Notes: generated by a model not told the origin, from the sequence alone. Positions 42,029 through 50,931 are shown, counted from the stretch's first letter. The stretch: DNA of 64,000 bases from Sodalis ligni (GCF_016865525.2 NZ_CP075169.1:4588337-4652336); one strand, 5' to 3'. Made by a program: numbers and translations.

Positions 42029-43175
42029 AATAGGTGTGCCTATTAACGCTCCACTTTTGTTTGTCCATGTCCGTTTCCAGGAAATGGGGATGCTGCTTTC
42101 ATAAACTGGGCCACATTTCTTAATAATTGCCACATGTATCGGCATTGATGATTGCGTGTCACCGTTTCATGAAGCGCCAGCCATAATAACTCTATCCGGT
42201 TTACCCAAGGTGAGTAAATAGGTTGATAAATAATGATAAATTTTGGATTTTCAGCCAGCCAATCCAGCGTTTTTTGGCTCTTATGAATGACGTAATTATC
42301 AACGATTAGCGTGATAGTTTTCGCGCTGCGGTAGGTACTTTTCAGGTGGCCCAGCATCTGGATAAATAAATCCGAGTTTTTGCCTATGGCACTGACATAA
42401 TCTACTCGCCCGGTTCCCGCGTGTAACGCCCCAGCCAGGTAATGTTTTTCGTTTTTACCCGGTGTCGGGATCCGCTTTTGGTGTCCTTTACATTGCCAGT
42501 CAGCGCCGATTTTTGGATTAAGATCAATGTCCACTTCACCCTCATAAAGACCAGGTGGTCCGCGCAGTTCTTGGTCAACGCCTCTTCAATTGCAGCCATT
42601 TTTCTTCTTTATGCGGATCCCTGATGTGCAGTGTCGGGGCAGACCTACGCCAGACCAGGCCGGCTTTCGGCAACCATTTACGCAGCGTTGCAGGATGGAG
42701 CGTAGAGTTGAATAGCTTATTGATTTCAATAGATAACAGTTCAGTACTCCAGCGTGAACGAAGATAACCAAAGTCTTGCGGGGAACGTTGAACCAGCAGG
42801 TTTAGCATGCGCATTATAGCTTCAACAGGCCAGCACTTTTGGCGTCCAGGCGGGAGACTTTTAACCCTCGACACCAAATAAAGTAAACCAGTTGATCCAT
42901 CGACCTACCGATGAGCGCGCGGCACAAAGGCGACGGGCGACATCGGTAACTGAGTCGCCCTGATGCAGCATAAGCATGGCCATCAGCCGCCGGGCGTGAT
43001 TTTTATCGCGCGTTTTATGTATCTCTTTTTGCATCTGGCGTCGTTCATTTCGGGGTATAAATGCTATGATCGGCATAACTCGTCCGGTTGGGTGAAAAGT
43101 TCTTTCTGGCGATTGATCAGATCGCTCAAACCGGATTGAGTTCCCTTCGGTGATCTACAATTTGGCACACCTATT
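42029..43175. mobile_element. IS630-family insertion sequence, intact ends, degenerate transposase
   Basis: The element is 1,147 bp. AATAGGTGTGCC at 42029-42040 is repeated in inverted form (GGCACACCTATT) at 43164-43175. Both ends are flanked by TA, the target duplication expected for IS630/Tc1 elements; one further base pair on each side also matches, probably by chance. The right end lies nine bases beyond the LysR stop codon, so the insertion is intergenic. The transposase is frameshifted, so the copy cannot move by itself. Confidence 0.85.
42043..43076 (-). pseudogene. IS630-family transposase, at least two frameshifts
   Basis: The pieces in order are an N-terminal helix-turn-helix (MPIIAFIPRNERRQMQKEI ... 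DVARRLCAARSSVGRWINWF), a middle part (RMLNLLVQRSPQDFGYLRSRW) and the catalytic DDE region. The last reads EVDIDLNPKIGADW, LIVDNYVIHKS and SPWVNRIELLWLALHE, which supply the D-D-E triad. The frame breaks near 42870 and again at the A3 run 42546-42548, where a fourth A restores the reading from DHLVF into YEGEVDIDL. The restored protein would be about 345 residues, normal for the family. Confidence 0.85.
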
Positions 43176-43184
43176 TAGACACCA

Positions 43185-44096
43185 TTACGCATTTTCCAGC
43201 CAGTCGATAAAAAATGTACTGAACGTGGAAACCTGCAGCGGCTGAAAACGGCGCTGCGGGTAGACAAATTGCAAACCGACCTGCTTTTTATCATTGCGGT
43301 TAAAGCCGATAAACGTATCGGCAAACAACACCTGCAAACGCCCTTGTTCAACGTCGCGTTTCACGTCCCACCAGGATTTACTGGCAATACCCGCTCCCGC
43401 CAGCACCCACTGGCGCAGCAGCGCGCCGTCATTAAATACCGTGACAGGCTGAACGCGCAGCGTTTTGATTTCCCCTTGTGTCTCGAAACGCCATTCGTTG
43501 AATAACGTGCCGCGACATTCCATCACCAGGCAGCGCTGCTGATGCAAATCTTCGGGCCTCTGCGGCATACCGCGTTTTTCCAGATAGCCAGGGGAAGCAA
43601 CCAGTACCCGATGGTTGGGCTTGATAAGCCGCATGACCAGATTACTGTCAGGCAGATTGCCGAAACGGATGCTCATGTCCAGCCGATGCGTGATTAAATC
43701 CACCACATCTTCACATAAATACACCGAGCTTTTCACCTGCGGATACTGCACTGAGAAGGCCAGCAGGGCGGGTGAAAGATATTGGCGGCCAAAGTCAGAC
43801 GGCGCGGAAATGCGCAGCGTACCGCTCAGCACACCCTCTTTCTGCGTCAGCGTCTCCTCCGCCCGATTCATCTCTTCCAATACGCGAAGGGCGGAATGAT
43901 AAAACTCCTCACCCGCGCGGGTCAACGCAATGGATCGGGTTGATCGATTGAACAGCCTGGTCTGATAACGCTCTTCCAGCGCTTTCAGCCGTGCGGTCAT
44001 CGTGGCCGGAGAAAGGTTCATCCGTCTGCCGGCCGCGGCGAGCCCACCGGCATCCACCACCTCAACCAGTAACGCCATGTCTTCAATTTTGCCCAT
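43185..44096 (-). CDS. LysR-family transcriptional regulator
   Basis: A 303-residue LysR protein. The N-terminal winged helix is clear (MALLVEVVDAGGLAAAGRRMNLSPATMTARLKALEERYQTRLFNRSTRSIALT). The C-terminal effector domain (about 90-300) begins GTLRISAPSDFGRQYLSPALLAF, placing it in the large AaeR/DsdC-like branch common in enterics. Its target is not evident: the neighbour downstream is an IS element and the gene upstream is convergent or unrelated. It may regulate genes outside the window. Confidence 0.9.
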   Translation of the reverse strand: MGKIEDMALLVEVVDAGGLAAAGRRMNLSPATMTARLKALEERYQTRLFNRSTRSIALTRAGEEFYHSALRVLEEMNRAEETLTQKEGVLSGTLRISAPSDFGRQYLSPALLAFSVQYPQVKSSVYLCEDVVDLITHRLDMSIRFGNLPDSNLVMRLIKPNHRVLVASPGYLEKRGMPQRPEDLHQQRCLVMECRGTLFNEWRFETQGEIKTLRVQPVTVFNDGALLRQWVLAGAGIASKSWWDVKRDVEQGRLQVLFADTFIGFNRNDKKQVGLQFVYPQRRFQPLQVSTFSTFFIDWLENA

Positions 44097-44264
44097 ATTC
44101 TTCCGTATTATTGAATATAAAATCCTGTTTACCGGGCATTATGAAACCGTGGATGAGGGGATGAAGTCAATTCGAGACGTATCACTTGCGGAAAAAAAGG
44201 AGCGGTAGATGCAACATAACCAAGAGGGTGTGAGGCGAAAGGGGACGTTGCCGGCTGATTGGCA

Positions 44265-44298
44265 TAAACCGGGGAGGTATCACTATCTCCCCGGTTTA
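44265..44298. terminator. Perfect 12-bp hairpin after the 44315-45337 gene
   Basis: TAAACCGGGGAG (44265-44276) pairs exactly with CTCCCCGGTTTA (44287-44298) across a 10-base loop. It lies 17 bases past the stop codon of the minus-strand membrane protein gene. This is a strong stem and probably a bidirectional terminator, although the T-run is poor. Confidence 0.6.
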
Positions 44299-44314
44299 TG
44301 TTTGGCTCGGGAAT

Positions 44315-45337
44315 TTACAGCGGACGCTGCTGAGCCACTACCGGGCGGGGCTGGGTACGACGGCCCACCATTCCCATCACGCCGGCCAGAACGGCTTCCA
44401 CCAGCAGCATGAAGAAGGTGAACCAGCTGGCCTTGGCCGTCGCGGCAGCCGCTTTATCACTGGCTTCCCGCGCTTTTTGTTCCGCCTGCTGTTTTAGCTG
44501 TTCATATTGCGCACGGGCCTGCTGATAGCTTTTTTCAATTTGATCGACGGTCTGATCGGCTTCCTGATCGCTCTTGCCGGTGCGCGCCTTGATGATATTT
44601 TTCAACGCATCGCGATCGGCGGCCTGGAAAGTATCCTGATTACGCTGGATCAGGCCTTGAATAAAATTAGCCACATCGGTATCCGCGGTCTGGGGGTGAT
44701 TGGCAGTATCAGATGCCTGATTTTGAGCATTGTTGGCTTCACCCTGCGCTTTATTTTGCAGATTCTCCGGTTGCAGTTCCGATTTACCCGTCTGACGTAA
44801 TGTGGTTTCAATTTCATTCTGTAAACTGTCGAGATTAATATTATTTTCTCCCAGTTTATCTTTAACCATTTGAGTGACCGGCGGCGCGGCGGCGGAAATA
44901 CCTTTGCCGACGATTTGCAGCCCCGATCCCACCACACTCATTGCGCCGCTCATGGCGCTGTTGACCACCACAATCAGGAACCAAGCGCAAATCAAGGTAT
45001 TCACGCCGAACATTAACAGCCCGTGGAGCGCCCCTTCGCGCTGAGCCAGGCGTCCGCTGAAGTAAGCACCCGCGGCTATGGCGATCAGCATACTGGCGCC
45101 GGTCCAAATGGCGGCGCCGGTTCCTAAGCCCTCAAGGGGATTCTGTTCTTTCAACGGATCAATGGTGCTGGCACCGACGGCGGTACCCAATATAGCCAAC
45201 AGTAAATAGACCACCATTGAAATAATGACACCAGCGAAAACAGCGCTCCACGAAATACGTTTGAGCGGAACGCCATTTACCGGCTCAACCAATGTATCGT
45301 TGTAATGTCCAGGTGCAGTGGTTGAATTTTCGATCAT
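44315..45337 (-). CDS. Membrane protein with coiled-coil cytoplasmic/periplasmic middle (unknown function)
   Basis: A 340-residue protein beginning MIENSTTAPGHYND, with GGAG upstream. Three predicted spans lie in the N-terminal 150 residues (SAVFAGVIISMVVYLLLAILG, IWTGASMLIAIAAGAYFSG, MFGVNTLICAWFLIVVVNSA). A charged helical region with long heptad-like Gln/Ala/Glu stretches follows (about 170-300), and one span ends the protein (FTFFMLLVEAVLAGVMGMVG). Similar proteins with a glycine-rich GRLAQREGALHGL loop are annotated only as hypothetical membrane proteins. The nearby CsbD/DUF883-like gene and the Gln-rich helices hint at an envelope stress role (inference). Confidence 0.75.
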   Translation of the reverse strand: MIENSTTAPGHYNDTLVEPVNGVPLKRISWSAVFAGVIISMVVYLLLAILGTAVGASTIDPLKEQNPLEGLGTGAAIWTGASMLIAIAAGAYFSGRLAQREGALHGLLMFGVNTLICAWFLIVVVNSAMSGAMSVVGSGLQIVGKGISAAAPPVTQMVKDKLGENNINLDSLQNEIETTLRQTGKSELQPENLQNKAQGEANNAQNQASDTANHPQTADTDVANFIQGLIQRNQDTFQAADRDALKNIIKARTGKSDQEADQTVDQIEKSYQQARAQYEQLKQQAEQKAREASDKAAAATAKASWFTFFMLLVEAVLAGVMGMVGRRTQPRPVVAQQRPL

Positions 45338-45860
45338 GTTGAAATCTCCATTTATCGCCAGACTTGTTATTGTCGGATCGCAGTTGCGTGAAGGTAAATT
45401 ACTGCGACTCATGGCTAACGACAGCATTTAATCAATCCATAACATTAGCCATATTAATATTAGTCATAGAACGGAAAATGTACCAAAAAATCTTTACCGG
45501 GCATCATTGCGATAAAAAAGAGGATAAAAAGTAATATTAATCATTGTCATTGATGAGAAAGTGAATCCGCCGCGGCTCTCGCCAACACCTTGGCATTCAG
45601 GTAATAACTCTATTCATATTAGCCCTGCTGATAATCCTGGCATGTTGGCACACCGGTCATAGAAAAACGGCGGTCCGGGTTGATTTTTCCCCTGCCGCGA
45701 ATGTATTCAATAATTATATATTTAGTTTTTATACGATTAAGCTAGCCTTTTCATCTAGCCTTAAAAGTACCGCCAGGAGCAAATATCCTGATACGGTGAC
45801 CCTTTGTATCATCTCGTTAACGTGACGAACCGCTGCGGCGGTTTTATATTGCCGGATAAC
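45338..45860. other. Intergenic stretch with no supported gene
   Basis: About 520 bases. No open frame with a ribosome-binding site, no repeat and no clear promoter was found. The promoter of the minus-strand membrane-protein gene must lie at its left end. Confidence 0.45.
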
Positions 45861-45888
45861 TTGTTACATTCGAAATTATATCTATACT
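45861..45888 (+). promoter_or_regulatory. Sigma-70 promoter for the candidate small RNA
   Basis: TTGTTA (45861-45866), 16 bases, then TATACT (45883-45888): four and five matches to the consensus hexamers. Transcription is predicted to begin near 45895, exactly where the first hairpin of the candidate RNA begins. Confidence 0.5.
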
Positions 45889-45894
45889 AATTAT

Positions 45895-45968
45895 ATAGCG
45901 CTTGAGGTTGGCTCTGAGAGCGCTATTTCTACAAACTCCGTCCGAGCTCCTACCTTGGGCGGTTTTTT
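45895..45968 (+). ncRNA. Candidate small RNA or ymiA leader with intrinsic terminator
   Basis: The segment starts with ATAGCGCT pairing with AGCGCTAT (45895-45926, 16-base loop). It ends with CCGTCC/GGGCGG (45938-45962, one G-T pair) followed directly by six T residues, a Rho-independent terminator on the plus strand. With the promoter just upstream this predicts a transcript of about 74 nt with a 5' hairpin and 3' terminator, and a short unpaired stretch (TTCTACAAACT) between. It contains no open frame. It does not resemble a small RNA that I can name. Alternatively it is a terminator within the ymiA leader (attenuation). Confidence 0.5.
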
Positions 45969-46060
45969 CTGCCTGACTCGGCGCAATCGTCTTTACATTA
46001 AAGAATAGTTGGAAAACGACCGATAAATCAGTATGACCTACTGACTTGCCGGGTGATTTA

Positions 46061-46186
46061 ATGGACAACAAAACCGACCATGAGCTCAAGCGCAAAGCCT
46101 GGCTTGCCGTGTTCTTGATTTCTGCCGCATTCTGGCTTGCCGTCGGGCTTATCCTCTTTCGCTTCCTGGCTAAGCATAACGCATAA
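46061..46186 (+). CDS. ymiA: Small membrane protein, YmiA family
   Basis: A 41-residue protein, MDNKTDHELKRKAWLAVF at its start, with one membrane span of about 22 residues and a positively charged tail. The ELKRKAWLAVFLxSAxFW core is the signature of E. coli YmiA (46 residues). The family's function is unknown. It lies 93 bases after the candidate small RNA and converges on a deformylase gene 40 bases away. Confidence 0.75.
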   Translation: MDNKTDHELKRKAWLAVFLISAAFWLAVGLILFRFLAKHNA

Positions 46187-46225
46187 GAAATAGTGACGTT
46201 CGGTTGGGCAATGTTATTGTTTGGA

Positions 46226-46732
46226 TCAGGACGCGGGGCGAACGAAGGTCTCAACCTGGTCAGTGCGATCGGTATATAATATGCCGTCCAGATGATCAAT
46301 TTCATGCTGAATAATTCGCGCATGAAAGTCGCTTGCCCGCCCTTGCACTGCCTGCCCATTGATATCCTGCGCCGTATAGGCGATGTGGCGCCAGCGCTCA
46401 ACGTAGCCGCGTTGTCCTGGAATGCTCAGGCAACCCTCCCAGCCTTCGGCTTTATCATTGCCTACCGGAGTGATCTGCGGATTAATCAGCGCCGTCAAGG
46501 GGACCGGCTCAATGAGCTCACCGTCGCGTTCCAGAGCCTGCGCCACTTCCAACACAATCACGCGCTGCGATATACCCAGCTGCGGCGCCGCCAATCCGAC
46601 GCCTTTTTCCTCTCGCATGACCCGCGCCATATTATCCACAAGCTCCCGCAGCTCCGCCCCGAAGGCAGAGATAGGCTGTGACTTAGCCCGCAGCGCGGGG
46701 TCCGGCACATAAATCAAAGTATATTCAGTCAC
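46226..46732 (-). CDS. Peptide deformylase paralogue
   Basis: A 168-residue protein with all three deformylase motifs: GVGLAAPQ (GxGxAAxQ, about 45-52), EGCLS (about 97-101) and HEIDH (about 139-143), whose Cys and two His ligate the metal. It removes the N-formyl group from nascent proteins, or acts as an actinonin-type resistance copy. The usual neighbour of the essential def gene is fmt, which is absent, so this is probably a second, stand-alone copy. The start is a GTG. Catalytic residues are intact. Confidence 0.88.
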   Translation of the reverse strand: MTEYTLIYVPDPALRAKSQPISAFGAELRELVDNMARVMREEKGVGLAAPQLGISQRVIVLEVAQALERDGELIEPVPLTALINPQITPVGNDKAEGWEGCLSIPGQRGYVERWRHIAYTAQDINGQAVQGRASDFHARIIQHEIDHLDGILYTDRTDQVETFVRPAS

Positions 46733-46860
46733 TTATTTTTCCTTCTACAATAGGCCGCCCCGTTTTTTTATCCTTCCATGGCCTGGATTTATTGTCAATT
46801 AGTACAATTGGCAAATATTAACTATCCTTATTCTTGTGAATAATAAAAAGAGGAATAGTT

Positions 46861-47151
46861 ATGTCAGATATTACAAAACCAAATGATGAAGCATTCGATG
46901 ATTTGGCTAACTCTGCGAAGTACAAAGCTGAAGGTCTCGCCGGCGCCGCCCAGAAAAAATTCGGCGAGGCGGTGGATTCTCCTGACCAACAAGCAAAAGG
47001 TGCGGCACGGCAGGCTACGGCAAAGGTCTCCGAAGTCTTTAACGATGCGGTCACAGGGGCCCGTGACCAGGTCCGTGAATATCCGCTCGTAGGGCTTGCC
47101 GCAATCGGTACCATCGGTCTCCTGCTGGGTTTTATACTGGGCCGGAAATAA
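46861..47151 (+). CDS. CsbD-like / DUF883-type membrane-anchored stress protein
   Basis: A 96-residue protein. The N-terminal 60 residues are helical and charged, with a CsbD-like KYKAEGLAGAAQKKFGEAVDSPDQQAKG. The C-terminus DQVREYPLVGLAAIGTIGLLLGFILGRK is the single membrane anchor typical of the ElaB/YqjD/DUF883 family, which tether ribosomes or other factors to the inner membrane in stationary phase. The combination of both parts in one small protein is known in Enterobacterales and predicts a general-stress role. It has its own terminator. Confidence 0.75.
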   Translation: MSDITKPNDEAFDDLANSAKYKAEGLAGAAQKKFGEAVDSPDQQAKGAARQATAKVSEVFNDAVTGARDQVREYPLVGLAAIGTIGLLLGFILGRK

Positions 47152-47157
47152 CTTCCC

Positions 47158-47178
47158 GGGGCGTTTGCCCGCCCCTTT
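47158..47178 (+). terminator. Terminator after the CsbD/DUF883-like gene
   Basis: GGGGCG (47158-47163) pairs with CGCCCC (47170-47175) across TTTGCC, followed by TTT. It lies seven bases past the stop codon. Confidence 0.55.
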
Positions 47179-47321
47179 CCCCCTCTTTACCTCCTTATCG
47201 CATCGATTGTCGGATGGCGCCATTCACCCCAATGTGGTACACACTGTTGAAAGCTCAAGCCTGCCGCCGGCTCCGATGGCGATAGGGAGACGACAATGCG
47301 GGATCCCATCGTTTTTGGCGA

Positions 47322-48983
47322 GTGCTGCATCAAAAACGCATATACAACGAATTCACTTTTGGCCGTCTCAGAATGAAACAAGAAGTATTGGCGGGGATAT
47401 CAGTGGCCGGCCTCTTGCTGCCCTCGGCCATCGCTTATGCGGCTATTGCCGGCCTGTCGCCGGACCACGCGATCGTCGCCACCATTGTCGGTCTTGGCAT
47501 CTATGCCCTGCTGGGACGAAGCCGATTCGCCATGGTCGCGCCCACCTCATCATCGGCGGCCATTCTGGCAGCGCTGATCATTTCAATGCAACGGCAGGTG
47601 CCCCAGGGCGCTCTGGTGGCCGATGCGGCAATCCTCGGGGCCGGATTATGCTTTCTGGTTGCCGGCGCCTTGCGTGCCGGCGCCTTGGCGAGTTTTATCT
47701 CGCGCCCGGTGCTGAGCGGCTTTTCTTTTGGGATTGCATTGACCATTACCATCAAGCAGATCCCCGCTATCGCCGGCGTTACGCTGCCACCAAACGGAGA
47801 CAGCGGCATCCTGCCGTTGATCTGGCATTTAACCGAAGCCTTGCCGCAATTCCATATCGCGTCGGTGGCGCTGGGGGTTTCGGCGTTGCTCAGTCTGGCG
47901 GTTTTGCGCCGATGGCGTGGCTTCCCGGCCTCGGCGCTGGTGCTTGCCGCCGGCGTGCTGCTATCGGCGCTGGTGGACCTGCCGGCATACCGTGTGGGTT
48001 TGGTGGGAGCCATCGCCATCGCGATGCCCGGACTCTCCTGGCCCGCGCTTTCCCTTGATGACTGGTCACGAATTATTGAACTCTCGGTGCCGCTGTTTCT
48101 GATTCTTTTCGCCGAGTCCTGGGGGTCAATTCGCGGCCTTGCGCTGCTGCACGGCGACAAGGTCGTCGCCAACCGCGAGCTGGTTGCACTGGGCTTCGCC
48201 AACGCTGTCGCCGGGCTGCTGCACGGCATGCCGGTAGGGGCGGGTTTTTCCGCATCTTCCGCGGCGGAATCCGCCGGGGCGCGGACCCGCTATGCCGGCC
48301 TCGCAGCCATGATAGTATTGATCATTCTCAGCCTGTGGGGCCGCTCCCTGGTGGCGCTGGTGCCGGCGCCTGTGCTGGCATCCGTCGTTATCGCATCCTT
48401 GTTTCACGCGCTCAATCCGGGGCCTGTGCTGCGGCTTTGGCACATTCGGCGCGACGAAATCGTGGCGACGGCCGCCGCCCTGGCCGTGATTGGGTTTGGC
48501 GTGCTCGACGGCATGATGATTGCGGTTGGCTTATCCTTACTGGCCCTGCTGCAACGGTTCTCCGCCGCACGGATTGCCCGCCTTGGGAGAATTCCCGGCA
48601 CCCATGATTTTGTCGATTTGGCCAGAAACCAGAAAACCGAGACAGACCCGAGGATTTTGATGGTGCGGCCCATGGAGCCGCTGTTCTTTGCCAACGCGGA
48701 ACGGGTGCTGGCGGTGGTGGCCGATTGGGCCGAGGCGGATTCGGCCATCCGGGTGGTCATTCTTTCACTTGAAGAAAGTCCGGATTTTGACAGCACGGCA
48801 ATGGATGCCTTGCTTGAATGCCAGGTGCGTTTGGCGAAAACCAGGCGCACGCTTCTACTGGCGCGGGTAAAGGATGATCTTCGCGACCTGTTTCGCGTAG
48901 CCGGTCCCCATTGGCTGGCAAGCGACGATTGCTGTTTCTGGAGCGTGTCGGATGCGTTTAAAGCGGCGTTAAAGAGACCGTAG
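47322..48983 (+). CDS. SulP/SLC26-family anion transporter with C-terminal STAS domain
   Basis: A 553-residue protein with 10-12 membrane spans (EVLAGISVAGLLLPSAIAYA ... ILGAGLCFLVAGALRAG) and a C-terminal cytoplasmic STAS domain (about 440-550; ILMVRPMEPLFFANAERVLAV ... SLEESPDFDSTAMDALLE). SulP proteins carry sulphate, bicarbonate or carboxylates, and the substrate is not evident. The start is problematic: the GTG at 47322 has no ribosome-binding site. An ATG at 47296 does (AGGGAG, seven bases away), but it is in another frame. One extra T in the T5 run at 47312-47316 would join them to a natural N-terminus, MRDPIVFWRVLHQKRIYNEF. The 5' end may therefore be frameshifted. Confidence 0.85.
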   Translation: MLHQKRIYNEFTFGRLRMKQEVLAGISVAGLLLPSAIAYAAIAGLSPDHAIVATIVGLGIYALLGRSRFAMVAPTSSSAAILAALIISMQRQVPQGALVADAAILGAGLCFLVAGALRAGALASFISRPVLSGFSFGIALTITIKQIPAIAGVTLPPNGDSGILPLIWHLTEALPQFHIASVALGVSALLSLAVLRRWRGFPASALVLAAGVLLSALVDLPAYRVGLVGAIAIAMPGLSWPALSLDDWSRIIELSVPLFLILFAESWGSIRGLALLHGDKVVANRELVALGFANAVAGLLHGMPVGAGFSASSAAESAGARTRYAGLAAMIVLIILSLWGRSLVALVPAPVLASVVIASLFHALNPGPVLRLWHIRRDEIVATAAALAVIGFGVLDGMMIAVGLSLLALLQRFSAARIARLGRIPGTHDFVDLARNQKTETDPRILMVRPMEPLFFANAERVLAVVADWAEADSAIRVVILSLEESPDFDSTAMDALLECQVRLAKTRRTLLLARVKDDLRDLFRVAGPHWLASDDCCFWSVSDAFKAALKRP

Positions 48984-49093
48984 TACAGAAAGTGTTGACT
49001 AATCTGGGGTGGTCCAAAAACGGCAAGTCATGTAACAATTCAGCAATATCTTGATTATACTCTCTCTTTATGTGAACCGTCGTTGAGGAAGTG

Positions 49094-49636
49094 ATGCATC
49101 GTATCGTATTGTTATTGTCATCTTTGTTTCTAGCCGGCGCGGTTTTTGCCGGCCCGGTCTTGGCTAATCCAATTTCACCTCTATCGTCGGCCTTGAATGA
49201 GCGCATGCTCATAATGAAAGATGTAGCAGGTTACAAGGCAGAACACCATTTACCGGTTGAAGATTTAGTCAGGGAACAAAAAGTTGTCGCTTTGGCACAG
49301 GAAGAAGCGAGGGACACAGGTCTGGATCCACAGTCTGTGGTGCCGTTTATACAGGCACAGATGGATGTTGCAAAGGCTATTCAATACCGTTACCTTGCTG
49401 ATTGGTTATCCAGCCCTGAGCAGAACTGGCGACCTAAAAACCTTGATGATGTCAGGAAGGCGATTTCTGACCATGACAAGGTGATACTGAATTCGATCGG
49501 CCAGCGATTACTTGTCGGTCGTTTTAGCGAACAGGATAAGTCGGAAATTTTTGGCTTATTGAATGCGCCTAATTTAAGCGATGCAGACAAGTCTCACCTG
49601 GTTAACGCATTGTCCCTGATCAAGCGTGGAACATAG
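49094..49636 (+). CDS. Secreted chorismate mutase (AroQ-gamma type)
   Basis: A 180-residue protein with a signal peptide (VLLLSSLFLAGAVFA, cleavage likely after GAVFA or PVLA) and the all-helical AroQ fold. The motif ERMLIMKDVAGYKAEHHLPVEDL supplies the conserved Arg/Lys active-site residues, and VREQKVVALAQEEA and QMDVAKAIQYRY follow. It converts chorismate to prephenate, here presumably in the periplasm or outside the cell, where the bacterium's own pathway has no obvious use for it. Exported chorismate mutases occur in some pathogens and plant-associated organisms and may interfere with host chorismate. The ribosome-binding site is AGGA just upstream. It stands alone. Confidence 0.87.
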   Translation: MHRIVLLLSSLFLAGAVFAGPVLANPISPLSSALNERMLIMKDVAGYKAEHHLPVEDLVREQKVVALAQEEARDTGLDPQSVVPFIQAQMDVAKAIQYRYLADWLSSPEQNWRPKNLDDVRKAISDHDKVILNSIGQRLLVGRFSEQDKSEIFGLLNAPNLSDADKSHLVNALSLIKRGT

Positions 49637-49764
49637 AAAACACTGCCTTTCCATCCGGCAATGTGCCCATCGGTGCGCGGCCACAACAAGGGAGTGTCCA
49701 CGATTCCAGGGGCAGTCAGGGCACATAAACTCTTACCAGGATATCTTTTAAGGTTAAATCACCT

Positions 49765-50931
49765 ATGCTTCGCTCCGCATTTTTCATTCGCCTTATCAGC
49801 ATCATTACTCTTTTGCATGTGTATATCGGCGTGCGGCTCATTTCTGATCTGCCGGTGGGCGCCCCGTTCAAATGGCTGGGAGGACTGCTGCTGGTTGTGT
49901 CCGTTTTTCTGATCCCGCTGGGCATGGCCGCGCGCACTATCAAAAAACAGCCGCTGTCGGACCTGCTGGCTTGGATAGGCTATCTCGCCATAGGCTTGTT
50001 CTCGTCGCTGCTGGTGCTGACCGTATTGCGCGATATCCTGCTGCTGTTGCTTTACGTCGTGAACCGCCTGCGGGGCATAGCTTCAACCCCTTACGATTTC
50101 ATCTCCGTGAGCGCGCTCTGCGTGCCGGCGCTGGCCGTACTGCTCACGTTGCTGGGCGTCTATTACGCGCGCCGAAATGCGCCGGTGAAGATTATCGATG
50201 TCCCTATCCCGGGACTGGCGGCGGCGCTGCATGGCTTCAAGATTGTGCAAATCACCGACATCCATATCGGCCCCACCATCAAACGCGGCTATGTGGAGAA
50301 AATCGTCGCCACGGTGAACGGGCTCAAGGCGGATCTGATTGCCGTCACCGGCGATGTGGTCGACGGCACGGTGCCCCGGCTGGCGGCGGATGCGCAGCCC
50401 CTCGGCGCGCTATCGGCCAGGCACGGCACCTTCTTCGTTACCGGAAATCATGAATATTATTCCGGCGCGGATGAATGGATCGTTGAGTTTCGCCGCCTAG
50501 GCTTCCGGGTGTTGATGAACGAGCATGTGGTGGTGAACCACGACGGCGCGCATGCTGTCATTGCCGGCGTAACGGATTACAACGCGGGCAACGTAGACCC
50601 AGCGCACATGAGCTCCCCGGCGAAAGCCATACAAGGCGCCCCGAGGGACATCCCGTTCCGGCTGCTGCTGGCCCATCAGCCGCGCAGCGCGGCCGCCGCA
50701 TCGGAGGCAGGCTTTACGCTGCAATTATCCGGCCACACCCACGGCGGCCAGTTCCTGCCGTGGATGTTCTTCATTCGGTTTCAGCAGCCGTTTGTGCACG
50801 GGCTGGGCAAACTCAACGATCTTTGGGTATACACCAGCCGCGGCACGGGCTACTGGGGGCCGCCGGTACGGCTGGCCGCGCCGTCTGAAGTCACGCTTTT
50901 GCGTCTGGTGGCGGATCAACCCGCGGTTTAA
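49765..50931 (+). CDS. Membrane-anchored metallophosphoesterase (YaeI-like)
   Basis: A 388-residue protein with four N-terminal membrane spans in about 130 residues. A calcineurin-like phosphoesterase domain follows with all metal motifs: TDIHIG, GDVVDG, GNHEYY, AHQP and SGHTHGGQ. Related proteins (YaeI, YkuE) hydrolyse UDP-sugars or lipid-linked phosphates at the cytoplasmic or periplasmic membrane face, but the substrate is not predictable here. It is transcribed alone and converges on the ABC transporter operon at 51108. Confidence 0.9.
   Translation: MLRSAFFIRLISIITLLHVYIGVRLISDLPVGAPFKWLGGLLLVVSVFLIPLGMAARTIKKQPLSDLLAWIGYLAIGLFSSLLVLTVLRDILLLLLYVVNRLRGIASTPYDFISVSALCVPALAVLLTLLGVYYARRNAPVKIIDVPIPGLAAALHGFKIVQITDIHIGPTIKRGYVEKIVATVNGLKADLIAVTGDVVDGTVPRLAADAQPLGALSARHGTFFVTGNHEYYSGADEWIVEFRRLGFRVLMNEHVVVNHDGAHAVIAGVTDYNAGNVDPAHMSSPAKAIQGAPRDIPFRLLLAHQPRSAAAASEAGFTLQLSGHTHGGQFLPWMFFIRFQQPFVHGLGKLNDLWVYTSRGTGYWGPPVRLAAPSEVTLLRLVADQPAV

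Noticed and set aside
45844..46401. A 185-codon minus-strand frame overlapping the deformylase gene, ymiA and the small RNA candidate
   Set aside because: It overlaps three better-supported features on both strands and has no domain.
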